The notes under the pieces: model-generated | The model's database searches: none | Seen by the model: the letters and a program-made list of their open reading frames with translations, nothing else | What the model was told of the DNA's origin: nothing | DNA from: JBFGCM01 sp041581135 | Lineage (GTDB): Bacteria; Actinomycetota; Acidimicrobiia; Spongiisociales; UBA5794 | DNA: 64,000 nucleotides | Direction: 5' to 3' | NCBI GenBank assembly: GCA_041581135.1 | Contig: JBFGCM010000006.1 | Location: forward strand, 5,941 to 69,940 | Program-made: the position numbers and the translations under genes | Part shown: positions 17,909 through 27,400 of the stretch, piece after piece | How the letters are laid out: every line of letters starts with the position of its first letter | How positions within the stretch are numbered: the stretch's first letter is position 1

Positions 17909-17976
17909 TTGAGGCAGACAGACGACTTGCACTATCCAGCTCACATGCATTGTGCGTGGCCGCTCGGCAGCTGTCG

Positions 17977-17994
17977 TGAGTAGGTACCTACTCA
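17977..17994. promoter_or_regulatory. 18-bp perfect palindrome, likely operator
   Basis: TGAGTAGGTACCTACTCA is a perfect dyad 66 bp upstream of the LuxR-family regulator start at 18060. Its length and symmetry fit a dimeric repressor site. The promoter of the regulator gene must lie in this same 150-bp stretch, so autoregulation or control by an unlinked repressor is possible. Confidence 0.55.
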
Positions 17995-18059
17995 TTCTGG
18001 GGCACGGACCTCAAACGTAGCTGGCAGAGCTTGCCTACCATCATCGGCAGACCGCTCGG

Positions 18060-20708
18060 ATGGGTGGGAACCTGGTGCTGCGGAGCGACGAGACAACGAG
18101 CCACATCTCATGGGAGTGGCCTCTCATTGGACGCGCTGAGGAGTTGCGTCGGCTACACAGCGCGGTCGTCGGGCCCGGGTCCAGAGGCGTGGTCATCGTC
18201 GGGCCGGCCGGCGTCGGCAAGACTCGGATCGCTCGGGAGCTGGTCGACACCCTGGATCCTGGCTCGTTCCGGGTCGAAGGCATCGTGGGCACCGCATCGA
18301 GTGCGTCCATTCCGTTCGGGGCACTGGTGCCGCTGCTCCCTGCGGGAGGGGTCGACGGAGTGGGCCCGTTGCAGCTGCTCCAAGCCGCTCACGAGGCGCT
18401 CTCCCAGATCGGGGGCTCCAGGCGGCTCGTGCTGTTCGTCGACGACGCCCACCTGCTAGACGACGGGTCGGCGACACTGCTGCACCAACTGGCGCAGTCG
18501 GAGTCGGCGACACTGGTACTCACCGTGCGGACGGGGGATGCGCTCCCGGATCCGATCACCGCGCTCTGGAAGGACGGTGCGGCGGATCGCATCGAGCTCA
18601 CCTCGCTCAGCGGGGACGATTTCGACTCGCTCATCGAGTCGGCGCTCGGTGCACCGCTCGATCGGATCTCCCGTGCCGCGTTGTGGCGGCTGTGCCAGGG
18701 CAATCCTCTGCTGTTGCGGGAGATGTTGATGGGGGCCGCAGAGAGCGGCGCGCTCGAGAGGCTCGACCGCCGGTGGACCATACGCGGACAGCTGACGGGC
18801 TCTGGGAGGCTCAACGAGGTGGTCGAGAACCGGCTGCGCCGCCTCACCGCCGATCAGCGTGAGGCCCTCGAGGTGCTGGCCGTGGGTCAGCCGCTCGGGC
18901 ACGACGTACTCGCCGGATTGGTGCCCGGATGCACCATCGAGGCCCTGGAGGCTGCCGATCTGGTCGTGTCAGAGCCGAGCGATCGCCGAACCACCCTCCG
19001 CATCGGACACCCTCTCTATGCCGAGACCCTCCGCAGCGTGATCCCCAAGGCGAAGACGCGCCGCATTCAGCGGGACCTGGCGCGCCAGGTGGAGGCCGCC
19101 GGGGCCCGGCGCCGGGACGATCTGCTCCGCATCGCCCGCTGGCGCCTCGATGCGGGTTCCGCGCTGCCGCCTGACATCGGCGTTCGGGCGGCGCGCCGGG
19201 CGCTGGAGTCGCTGGACCACGAGCTTGCCGAGCGGCTGGCGAGGGAATCCGACACCGCCGAGGGATGCTACGAGGCCTGTCTGGTGCGAGGGGAGGCGTT
19301 GTTCCATCTGGGTCGTGGAGAGGAAGCCGAGGTCGCACTCGCCGAGGCGTACGCGCTGGCGACCGATGAAGAGGAGCGGGCTCGCGCTGCCGTACCCAGG
19401 GCCTTCAACCTGTTCTTGGCGCTCCAGCGTTGGCCCGAGGCGATCGAGTTCGGTCAGCAACTCTGTGAGCAGGCAGAGACGCCGGGATGGCGCAACGAGG
19501 CGAAGGCCGCATTGGCGGCGTTCTACCGCGTCAGCGGGCGGAGCGCCGAGGCCCTGACGATGGCCAACGAGGTGCTCGCGGCCGAGGCCAGTTGGGATCG
19601 GACGAGGGCACGAGCGCTCATGGTGGCGCAGGCATGTGAGACGGCCCTCGGGCACTATCGAGCCGCGACCGAGTACGCCTCTCAGGCGGTGGAGTACGCC
19701 GGTCGGTTCCCGTCGCTCCGTCTCGACGAACTGGTGCTCGCTGCGGTGTACGCCTCCGGTATGGCGTTCGGTGGTGATCTGGTGAGTGGCGAGTCCCTGG
19801 CCCGGGAGGGCTACGAGCTGGCCGTCACCCGCCGCGCCCACGAGGACATCGCCTACTGGGGTTTCGTGCTGGGTGAGATTCTCATCCTCCGCGGCTTGGT
19901 GGCCGACGCCTGTGCGGTGCTCGAGGAGACCGCGGCGGTGGTCCGCATCGCGGATCCGCTCGGACTCTCGGTGCCGGTGTTGAGCGAGGCCGCCCAGGCG
20001 GCCGTGCTGAGCGGTGAGTCCGACATGGCTGACGTGGTGCTCGAGGAGGCCCGGGCGCGCCGTGGTCCGGACGCGGCCGGCCGGGCCAGAGCGATGCGGC
20101 TGGCTTTGGCTGGGGATTGTCGGGCCGCCGCGTTGATCGCTGCGGAGACCGGGAGGCGGGTCGTGGCGCGTTCCGACGTCACGTGGGGGGTGTTCGCCCT
20201 CCACGATGCGGTCCGATTTGGGCATCCGGAGCTCGTCATCGACGACCTCCGTTCCGCCACGGCAGGGGTCGATGGACCGCTGTTGCCTGCGCTGCTCGCA
20301 CACGCAGAAGCGCTGCTGGTCGGCGATAGCATGCGTCTCGTCGACGTGTCGAACACGTTTGAAGCGACGGGAGCCAACCTCTACGCAGCAGAAGCGGCAG
20401 CGCATGCGGGCTCGCTGACCGACGACGCCCGGCTACAGAAGCAGCTGTGGACACGCGCCGAGCGGCTCTACGACCTGTGCGTGGGCTGTCTGCGCACGCC
20501 GCCGTTGGCACCGCTGGGAGCGCCCGGGGTGACGCCTCGTGAGCTGGAGGTCGCCCAGCTGGCCGCTGCGGGCCACACGAGCCGGGAGATCGCTGATCGC
20601 CTCTTCATCTCGGTGCGTACCGTCGACAATCATCTCGCCTCGGTGTACACCAAGCTCGGAGTGTCTGGTCGGCAGGAGCTGCGCTCGGTCTTCGGCCCCG
20701 TGGGGTGA
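18060..20708 (+). CDS. Large ATP-binding LuxR-family regulator (LAL type)
   Basis: This 882-residue transcriptional regulator resembles MalT and other LAL proteins. An N-terminal STAND-type ATPase has Walker A VGPAGVGKTRIARE (residues 47-60) and Walker B LVLFVDDAHLLDDG near 125. A long helical middle, probably TPR-like, spans residues about 350-800 with repeated Ala/Glu-rich pairs. The C-terminal LuxR helix-turn-helix reads VTPRELEVAQLAAAGHTSREIADRLFISVRTVDNHL (about 820-855). Such proteins bind an effector and ATP before activating promoters. The target is unknown. A perfect 18-bp palindrome lies just upstream. The gene is monocistronic. Confidence 0.88.
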   Translation: MGGNLVLRSDETTSHISWEWPLIGRAEELRRLHSAVVGPGSRGVVIVGPAGVGKTRIARELVDTLDPGSFRVEGIVGTASSASIPFGALVPLLPAGGVDGVGPLQLLQAAHEALSQIGGSRRLVLFVDDAHLLDDGSATLLHQLAQSESATLVLTVRTGDALPDPITALWKDGAADRIELTSLSGDDFDSLIESALGAPLDRISRAALWRLCQGNPLLLREMLMGAAESGALERLDRRWTIRGQLTGSGRLNEVVENRLRRLTADQREALEVLAVGQPLGHDVLAGLVPGCTIEALEAADLVVSEPSDRRTTLRIGHPLYAETLRSVIPKAKTRRIQRDLARQVEAAGARRRDDLLRIARWRLDAGSALPPDIGVRAARRALESLDHELAERLARESDTAEGCYEACLVRGEALFHLGRGEEAEVALAEAYALATDEEERARAAVPRAFNLFLALQRWPEAIEFGQQLCEQAETPGWRNEAKAALAAFYRVSGRSAEALTMANEVLAAEASWDRTRARALMVAQACETALGHYRAATEYASQAVEYAGRFPSLRLDELVLAAVYASGMAFGGDLVSGESLAREGYELAVTRRAHEDIAYWGFVLGEILILRGLVADACAVLEETAAVVRIADPLGLSVPVLSEAAQAAVLSGESDMADVVLEEARARRGPDAAGRARAMRLALAGDCRAAALIAAETGRRVVARSDVTWGVFALHDAVRFGHPELVIDDLRSATAGVDGPLLPALLAHAEALLVGDSMRLVDVSNTFEATGANLYAAEAAAHAGSLTDDARLQKQLWTRAERLYDLCVGCLRTPPLAPLGAPGVTPRELEVAQLAAAGHTSREIADRLFISVRTVDNHLASVYTKLGVSGRQELRSVFGPVG

Positions 20709-20784
20709 GCAGCCTCCCTGTGGGTAATATCCGGCCCACTGCGGGTGCTCCTGCCGAGGGGGCCGGTCGACATCGAGGAGTCCG

Positions 20785-22233
20785 ATGAGAGCAATCGTCG
20801 TTGGTGCCGGCGGTACCACGCGGGAACTCTTGCGCCGTTTGGGTGAGCGGTGGGACGTCGTCGTCATCGACGAGGACGAGGCAACGCTCGACCTGGCGGC
20901 AGGAATCCGGGCTTTCGAGCCCGTGGTCGGGGACGGTTCCAGCCACTTGGTGCTCAAGAGGGCGGGGCTGGAAGATGCCGACGCGTTGGTGGCGGCCAGC
21001 CACGACGACGACGTCAATCTCGAGGCGATCCGGTTGGCGCAAGAGACCGGCCTGCTGCGCATCGTGGGGGTCGCCGCACACCCGGAGCGAGCCGCCGAGT
21101 ACCGCGCCCTCGACGTACCCGTGTTCTCACCGAACAGCTTGGCGTCTCGCAACGTGGAGGTGATCCTGGAACCGCGTCGGGTGGCGTCGACCGCCTTTGC
21201 CGAAGGCAAAGCGGAGGCGATCGAGTTCCACGTCTCGCCTGATTCACCGGTTCGGGGCAAGGCCCTGCGTGACCTGCACTCCGAGAGCTGGGTGGTGGCG
21301 GCGGTGCTCCGGAACCATCGGCTCATCATTCCGCATGGTCACACGCGACTGGAGACCGGTGACCGGGTGACGATCGTCGGATCGGCCGCCGACTTCTCCA
21401 CCATCGTGTCGACGTTCACCTCCGGTGAGAGCCGGTTCCCACTCAACTTCGGCCGTCGCGTGGCCGTCGCGCTGGAATCGGCTGACGATCTCGACGGAAC
21501 GGTGGCGGAGGCGCTGAGCCTCGTGCGCAACAGCCAGGGGGAGAGCCTCTTGCTCGTGCACCGGGATCCGGGGTCCGTTCGTGACCCGGACTTGTCGGCG
21601 GAAGTCGTCGCACTGCTAGAAGAGGTCGAAGCCCGCGCCGAAGGCGTGGAAGTGGAGATGCGGCCGGCCACAACGTCGCCGTCGGCGGCGATCGCGCAGC
21701 TGGCCAAAGAGGAGAGCGTAGGGGTCGTGACGCTCCCGGCTCCCCAGGGTGGTGACGTCATCGGAAGATTCCGCACCGCCAAGCTCATTCGCGATTATGG
21801 CCAGCTCGGCGTGCCGCTCCTCGTGTCCCGTGGCACACATCCGTACACCTCGCTGCTGGTCCCGGCGCGTCGGACGGCCTCGGGGGAGGCCGCGGCGAGG
21901 GCGGCGATCGACATCGCCTATGCCTCCGGGGGAACGGTCCACGGGGCGGCCGTGGTACCGCCGGCGTTCGTCTCGGGATCCCAGGATGTTGACGACGCAC
22001 GCCGGGCCGTCGCCTGGCTTCGCGAGGAGGCTGCCGTCCAGGGCGTGTCGGTGCGGCGGGCACTGAAACGCGGCAACCCGGTGCGGGTGATTGAAGATCT
22101 CGCCGCCTCCGTCTCTCTTCTGGTGATCGCCATGCCCGATCCGGATGCCAGCCTCGTGGTGCGTCCAGGCATCGGCGGCCACCTCGTGCGTCGGGCGCCG
22201 TGTTCGGTGCTGTTGGTGCCGGCTCGCTCATGA
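20785..22233 (+). CDS. TrkA-like (RCK) protein fused to universal-stress-protein domains
   Basis: The 482-residue soluble protein starts with a Rossmann fold, MRAIVVGAGGTTRELL (residues 1-16), with an acidic residue after strand two (VVVIDEDEATL), as in TrkA-N/RCK domains binding NAD or ATP. A TrkA-C-like domain follows near 150-220 (SPVRGKALRDLHSESWVVAAVLR and RLETGDRVTIVGS). The rest, about 230-482, looks like two UspA-type domains, the last ending RPGIGGHLVRRAPCSVLLVPARS, the usual USP tail. It contains no membrane helix. Such fusions usually gate potassium or other cation transporters in trans, but no transporter gene is adjacent. Confidence 0.8.
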   Translation: MRAIVVGAGGTTRELLRRLGERWDVVVIDEDEATLDLAAGIRAFEPVVGDGSSHLVLKRAGLEDADALVAASHDDDVNLEAIRLAQETGLLRIVGVAAHPERAAEYRALDVPVFSPNSLASRNVEVILEPRRVASTAFAEGKAEAIEFHVSPDSPVRGKALRDLHSESWVVAAVLRNHRLIIPHGHTRLETGDRVTIVGSAADFSTIVSTFTSGESRFPLNFGRRVAVALESADDLDGTVAEALSLVRNSQGESLLLVHRDPGSVRDPDLSAEVVALLEEVEARAEGVEVEMRPATTSPSAAIAQLAKEESVGVVTLPAPQGGDVIGRFRTAKLIRDYGQLGVPLLVSRGTHPYTSLLVPARRTASGEAAARAAIDIAYASGGTVHGAAVVPPAFVSGSQDVDDARRAVAWLREEAAVQGVSVRRALKRGNPVRVIEDLAASVSLLVIAMPDPDASLVVRPGIGGHLVRRAPCSVLLVPARS

Positions 22234-22272
22234 GTGCGAACCACCCGTTGTCGTCTGCTGCGGTGCCGGTAG

Positions 22273-22440
22273 GTGCCTGCTGACGCTCGCGACGAGGACG
22301 CACCGGCGGAGCGTGACGTGGAACGTGCCGCCCTCCTGGAGCGATTGCGCGAGTCGGTTGCAGCAGGCGAGTACGAGGTCGAGTCGTTGGACGTGGCCGA
22401 CTCGATACTGCGGTTCTTCGCCAGGGAGATACCCTCCTAG
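22273..22440 (+). CDS. FlgM-like small protein (55 aa)
   Basis: A GTG at 22273 opens a 55-residue frame ending in TAG at 22440, three bases before the next start. The second half, LLERLRESVAAGEYEVESLDVADSILRFF, matches the conserved C-terminal motif of the FlgM anti-sigma family (basic helix, then a G-x-Y-x-V/I-D turn and a helix beginning with xADSIL). The gene is too short for most gene finders. No flagellar gene or sigma factor lies nearby, so if it is an anti-sigma factor its partner is elsewhere. It could instead be a derived regulator of unknown role. Spacing suggests co-expression with the DUF368 gene. Confidence 0.65.
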   Translation: MPADARDEDAPAERDVERAALLERLRESVAAGEYEVESLDVADSILRFFAREIPS

Positions 22441-22443
22441 CTC

Positions 22444-23328
22444 ATGAGACAAGGGTTCCACGTCGGGCGCGGCTTTCTCATGGGCGCAGCCGATCTCGTC
22501 CCGGGTGTGTCGGGCGGAACCGTGGCGCTCGTCCTCGGCATCTACGAACGGCTGGTGCACAACCTCCGATCCGGAGCCGCTGTGTTGGGCTCGGTGCTGA
22601 AGCGAGACAGGGCCGGCATCGAGCGCAACTGGGCCGAGATCGAGTGGGGGTTCATCCTGCCGCTGTTGGGCGGGATCCTGCTGGCCGTGATCTCCCTGGC
22701 CGGAGTCATCGCCTTCGTCCGGGACGACTTCCCGAGAGAGACAGCCGGCTTCTTCCTTGGCCTCATCGCCGGGTCGATCGTGGTCGCATGGGGCCTGCTG
22801 GGCACCCGTGATTCGTTTCGCATCGCGATGCTGGTAGTCAGTGCTGTGATCACCTTCGTGTTACTGGGCGTGCAGTCGGGCACGGTCACCGGCCCCACCC
22901 TGCCGATGTTCGTGGCCGCCGGCGCCCTGGCGATCTGCGCCATGATCCTGCCAGGCGTGTCCGGATCGTTTCTGCTGCTCATGGTGGGGATGTACGACCC
23001 CGTCATCGAAGCGGTGCGAGATCGTGATCTTGCCATCGTCGGCGCTGTGGCCGTTGGCGCCATAGGAGGTCTCGCGCTGTTTGCGCCGTTCCTCGATCGG
23101 ATGCTGCGCCGTCACCACGACACCGTGCTGGCGATCCTCGTCGGCCTCATGGTCGGATCGCTTCGGGTGCTCTGGCCGTGGCCGAACGGCACCGAGAGCA
23201 CGACGTTGGCGTGGCCGGAGAGCGGTACCGGGCTGTGGCCGACCGTCTGGATCGTTCTCGGCTTCGTCGCCGTCGTCGGTGTCGCCGCCGTCAGCCGCCG
23301 GTCGCCCGCCCCCGTGGCCTCCTCGTGA
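22444..23328 (+). CDS. DUF368 membrane protein, probable undecaprenyl-phosphate translocase
   Basis: The 294-residue polytopic protein begins RQGFHVGRGFLMGAADLVPGVSGGTVALVLGIYERL, the diagnostic N-terminus of DUF368. A second copy of the motif appears as CAMILPGVSGSFLLLMVGMY near residue 170, showing the internal repeat of the family. About eight hydrophobic segments are present. DUF368 proteins (PopT) have been linked to returning undecaprenyl phosphate to the cytoplasmic face for cell-envelope synthesis; that role is taken from the family. The gene overlaps dtd by four bases. Confidence 0.85.
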   Translation: MRQGFHVGRGFLMGAADLVPGVSGGTVALVLGIYERLVHNLRSGAAVLGSVLKRDRAGIERNWAEIEWGFILPLLGGILLAVISLAGVIAFVRDDFPRETAGFFLGLIAGSIVVAWGLLGTRDSFRIAMLVVSAVITFVLLGVQSGTVTGPTLPMFVAAGALAICAMILPGVSGSFLLLMVGMYDPVIEAVRDRDLAIVGAVAVGAIGGLALFAPFLDRMLRRHHDTVLAILVGLMVGSLRVLWPWPNGTESTTLAWPESGTGLWPTVWIVLGFVAVVGVAAVSRRSPAPVASS

Positions 23329-23780
23329 GAGCAGTCGCACAGCGGGTGGCGTCCGCGTCGGTCACCGTGGGAGGCGAGATGGTCGGCAGCATCGACCACG
23401 GTCTACTGGTCCTTCTGGGAGTAGCACGAGGAGACACCGAAGCGGATGCCGCAGCGCTCGCCGCCAAACTGGTTGGGCTCCGTGTCTTCGCCGACGATCA
23501 GGCGAAGATGAACCGCTCGGTCGCCGACGTGGGTGGCGCGGTGCTGGTGGTCAGCCAGTTCACGCTGCTGGCGTCCGTCGCCAAGGGTCGGCGTCCTTCG
23601 TTCACCGACGCGGCCGATCCCGACGAAGCCGAGCGGCTGGTGCGCGAGTTCATGAACGAGATCGCCGCCGCCGGCGTGGTTGTCGCCGGGGGTCGCTTCG
23701 GGGCGTACATGCAGGTCGATCTGCGGAACGACGGGCCGGTGACGCTCGTGCTGGAAGCGGTCAACGGCCAGGTGCGCTAG
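23325..23780 (+). CDS. dtd: D-aminoacyl-tRNA deacylase
   Basis: The 151-residue protein hydrolyses D-amino acids (and mis-charged glycine) from tRNA. The start MRAVAQRVASASVTV (GTG at 23325), the active-site SQFTLLASVAKGRRPSF and the C-terminal NDGPVTLVLE are all canonical for Dtd; the two motifs form the cross-subunit Gly-cisPro site. Full length for the family is 145-150. It overlaps the DUF368 gene by four bases and runs tail-to-tail with the DsbA-family gene, overlapping by four bases at 23777-23780. Confidence 0.93.
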   Translation: MRAVAQRVASASVTVGGEMVGSIDHGLLVLLGVARGDTEADAAALAAKLVGLRVFADDQAKMNRSVADVGGAVLVVSQFTLLASVAKGRRPSFTDAADPDEAERLVREFMNEIAAAGVVVAGGRFGAYMQVDLRNDGPVTLVLEAVNGQVR

Positions 23781-24421
23781 TCCTCGGTGGCGCCCGCCAT
23801 GATGATGTCCTCGTACACCGAGGGGTGATCCTCGAGAATCAGGGGTATCCCGCGGCTCCATTCCACGGTGACGCCGGGGTTCGAGTGCATCGTGCCGTCG
23901 GGAAGCACGATGACGGGAGGATCGGTGATGTCGAGGCGTTCTGCCTCGGCCACATCCGCCATCACGGCATCACGGTGGGTATGTGCTTCGAGCGCAGCCA
24001 TCAAGGCGGGTCCGTCCAGACCTTCGTTGTGGGCGACCTTGGCGATCTCGTCGATCTCAGAGATGTCATGGGAGTGCAGGAACACGGCGCGCCGAAGCGC
24101 CAGGTCGAACTGCTCGCCGGTCTCCTGGGAGAGTCCGTAGGCCCACTTCTGGGCCTCCCAGGCGACCACGGTGCTACGCGGCCACCGGCCGTCGAAGTGA
24201 CTGAACATGGTGTGCTCGCGCTGAGCCAACGCCACGATCTCGGCTACCGCCTCTGGCTGGCTGCGTGCCTGCCCGCCTTCACTCAGCAGCTCGGTGGGAA
24301 GCGCCCGGAACTCCAAGTCGACCACGTCGGCACCGAGGTGGTTGCGCATGCGGTGAAGCCGGACGCACGCCACGTACGCCCAGGGGCAGGTCAGATCACT
24401 CCAGATGGTCACGCCCGGCAT
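23777..24421 (-). CDS. DsbA-family oxidoreductase (FrnE-like)
   Basis: The 214-residue thioredoxin-fold protein begins VTIWSDLTCPWAYVACVRL, with CPWA at the position of the usual CxxC, so only one active-site Cys is kept. Later Cys residues are not paired with it. The helical insert and the end (cis-Pro region ITDPPVIVLPDG) fit the FrnE/2-hydroxychromene-carboxylate isomerase branch. It has no signal peptide and would be cytoplasmic. It starts 7 nt downstream of adnB on the same strand, so it can be co-transcribed with the adnAB genes, though a functional link is not evident. Confidence 0.82.
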   Translation of the reverse strand: MPGVTIWSDLTCPWAYVACVRLHRMRNHLGADVVDLEFRALPTELLSEGGQARSQPEAVAEIVALAQREHTMFSHFDGRWPRSTVVAWEAQKWAYGLSQETGEQFDLALRRAVFLHSHDISEIDEIAKVAHNEGLDGPALMAALEAHTHRDAVMADVAEAERLDITDPPVIVLPDGTMHSNPGVTVEWSRGIPLILEDHPSVYEDIIMAGATED

Positions 24422-24428
24422 CGTGGCC

Positions 24429-27400
24429 TCAATCTACCGGTTCCGAGCGGGGCGGCGCTCCGCCTGGTCCTGCCCGGCCCGTCATGAACGACGTACCTGC
24501 TTGGCAGAACTGCACGAAGTCGCACTGCTCACAAGCGTTCGAGGGTGTCGGCTCGTAGCGCTCATCCCGGGCTGCGGCTACGAGGGCGGAGACGGCCGCG
24601 TCGGCTTCACGCATCCACTCGCCGTCCACGTCGTAGGACACCTCCTCGATGTTCCCGCCCCCCAAGTAGACGAATGTGACGGTCAGCGCAGCGGGGAACC
24701 GAGCAGCGAGGCCGGCGTCCCTAACCGCCATCGCATACGCTTGGAGCTGGACGAGTTGGACCGGCTCGGTTGGTCGACGCCCAGACTTGAAATCGATGAC
24801 CTCCCAGTGGTCGTCGTCGTGGACGTAGATCGCATCGATACGCCCCCGTACCAGGGCACCATCGACCCGGAGCGAGAACGGGACCTCGACGAACGCAGGC
24901 CGCTGGTCGGCGAATCGGGACGAGGTGAACACCTCGTACGGATCGTCGGTGCCGGCGGACTCGCCGAACACGATGTCGTACTCGACAGCGGCGGCCTCGT
25001 CGAGCGGGACGACGCCGCGATTGTGCATCTCGATGCGCCGGTGCACTTCGACACCGCGGCGCAGCCACGCCGCCGGTCGGCGGGGGAGCGGGTCCACCTC
25101 GCTCCAGTAGAACCGCTGCGGGCACGAGGCGTACGTGACCAGCCCGGTCACCGAGGTCTTGAAACCTGGATCGACCTGGGTGGCGTCCGGTGCGTCCGGG
25201 ATGCCCTCGAGCGTCATCCGCAACTGCTTCACGGCTTCATCGTACGCACCCCCTCTGACGCCACCGGCGCGCCGGGGCCAGCCGGGATCGTCGGCCGTGG
25301 TCCTCAGCGCCGCCTGCCACCCCTCCGAGAACAACGGGTCGGGGGCTCCCTCGAGCCCCTCGATGCGCAGCAGGGTCGGTGGCGGTCCTGCGAGGTCGAC
25401 GTGCCGCTCCACCACGGCTCCATCGTCGCTGGAGAGGATCTCGAACAGCTCGCTCTGTCGGCGCGGTTTCCCCGTGCTGTACCAGAACGCTCCTGTGCCG
25501 TAGAGGCGCGCCGCGGCCCGGGTGACGGCAACGTAGGCCGTGCGCCACTCTTGGTCCTGGTGACGGCGCCGGAGGTAGTCCCTGCGCTTCTTGCGCACCG
25601 TTGGGAGCTCCTCGTCGGCCCGGTCCAGGCGCAGGCGAAAGGGGAGCGCTTGCGCTCGTTCGATCGGGTCGTCGAGACGCCGGGAGTCTGCCGGGAAGAT
25701 CCCGCTGCAGAGCGACGGGAGGAACACCGTGTCCCACTCGAGGCCTTTGGCTCGATGCACGGTGATCAACGCCACGGCCTCTTGTCCACCCACGCGGGCG
25801 GTGTCCAGTTGGTCGGCGGTGTCCTCGTCGGCGAGCAAGTCGAGGTACTCGAGGAACGCATCGAGCGAGGGGCGGCCTTCCAGCGGACTCCACGCCTCGG
25901 CCAGATCGAGGAATCGGTACAGATTGAGGCGGGCGGACAAGCGGGCGGCCTCGCCCATGCCGTCGATCTCGGTCCACACGCTCAACTCGTCCAGAATGCG
26001 CCGACACAGCTCGACGAGCGTGACGCCCTGGGCCGCCTCGAGGAGCCGTCGGTGGATACTGCGGAACTCACCGAGGCGCCCGTGAGCGGCCGCGGAGAGG
26101 CCCTCGACGGTCTCCAGCTCGTCGATCGCTTCGATCATGGCCCATCCGATGGTTGCGGCCTCTTCGTCGTTCGCCGTGCTCACCTTCGACCGCACCCACT
26201 CCGCCAGGGGCACCAAGTCGCCCAGGCCGAGCCGGAAGTGGGCACCGAGCAGGACCCGCACGAGCGCCGTCGTGTCTTCGGGCGTGCCGAGCACCCGGAG
26301 CCAGGCGTGAAGGTCGGCAACTTCGGGTACGAAGAGGAGGCCGCCGATGGACACCACGTCCACGGGAATCTCCTCCGCTTCTAGGGCGTCGCGGACGAGC
26401 GGAATCTGGCGGTTCTTGCGAAAGAGCACGCCGATGTCCGAGAAGGCGACGTCCTCCTCGTCGTGGAGGCGTCTGATCTCGGTGGCGATCCACGTCGCCT
26501 CTTCCACCGCGGTGCGGAACCAACCCACGTGCAGTGAGCCCGGCCCTGCTCCCGGAGCGGCCCGCAGCTCATCGATGGCGGCGGTGCCGCCGATGTGCTC
26601 ACGTACCCGGTTGGCAACGTCGATGATTCGTTGCCCGGAGCGGCGGTTGGTGGTCAGAGGCAGTGTGGCCGCAGGCCGGCCGGCGGCATCGGTGAAGTGG
26701 TCGGGAAATCCGGCGAAGTTCTCCAGCGAGGCACCTCGCCACTCATAGATGGTCTGGTCGGCGTCCCCGACGGCGGTCACGGGAAAGCCGTCACCGAAGA
26801 GTGCCTGCAACATGAGCCGCTGTGCCGCGTTGGTGTCCTGATACTCGTCCAGCAGCACGACGCGGTATCGCTCGCGGATTCGTCTGGCGATATCAGGGTG
26901 TGCCGATACCAGCCGGTGGGCACGCACGATGAGGTCGCCGTAGTCGACGACACCCAGCCGGTCCTTGAGGGCCTCGTAGGAAACCAGTGCGGCCGCCAGC
27001 TCATGCCGCTTCGCCTCCACTCCGTTGCCAGGTTGCGAAGGCTCGCTCAGGAGGACCCTGGGAGATGTCAGATGGTCGGAGATCTGGGACATGAGCGTCG
27101 CCATCTCGGCGACCCGGTTCCCGGGCGCCGACACGTCGATGTGCTCGTACTGACCCGCAGCCAAGGCATCGCGCAGCAACTGTCTCGAATACCCGTGGGT
27201 GATGATCGGGGCGTTTCGTTCCACCCCGACGACTGCCCCGAACTCCCGCAGCAAGCTGTGCGCGAACCCGTGGTAGGTGGTGACTTCGATCTCACGGCCT
27301 TCGGCCGTCAGGTGAGGGAGGTAGCGGCGCAGTCGATCCGCCAGCTCCTCGGCTGCCTTGTTGGTGAAGGTCACCCCGAGTGCCTGTTCCGGCTCGATCC

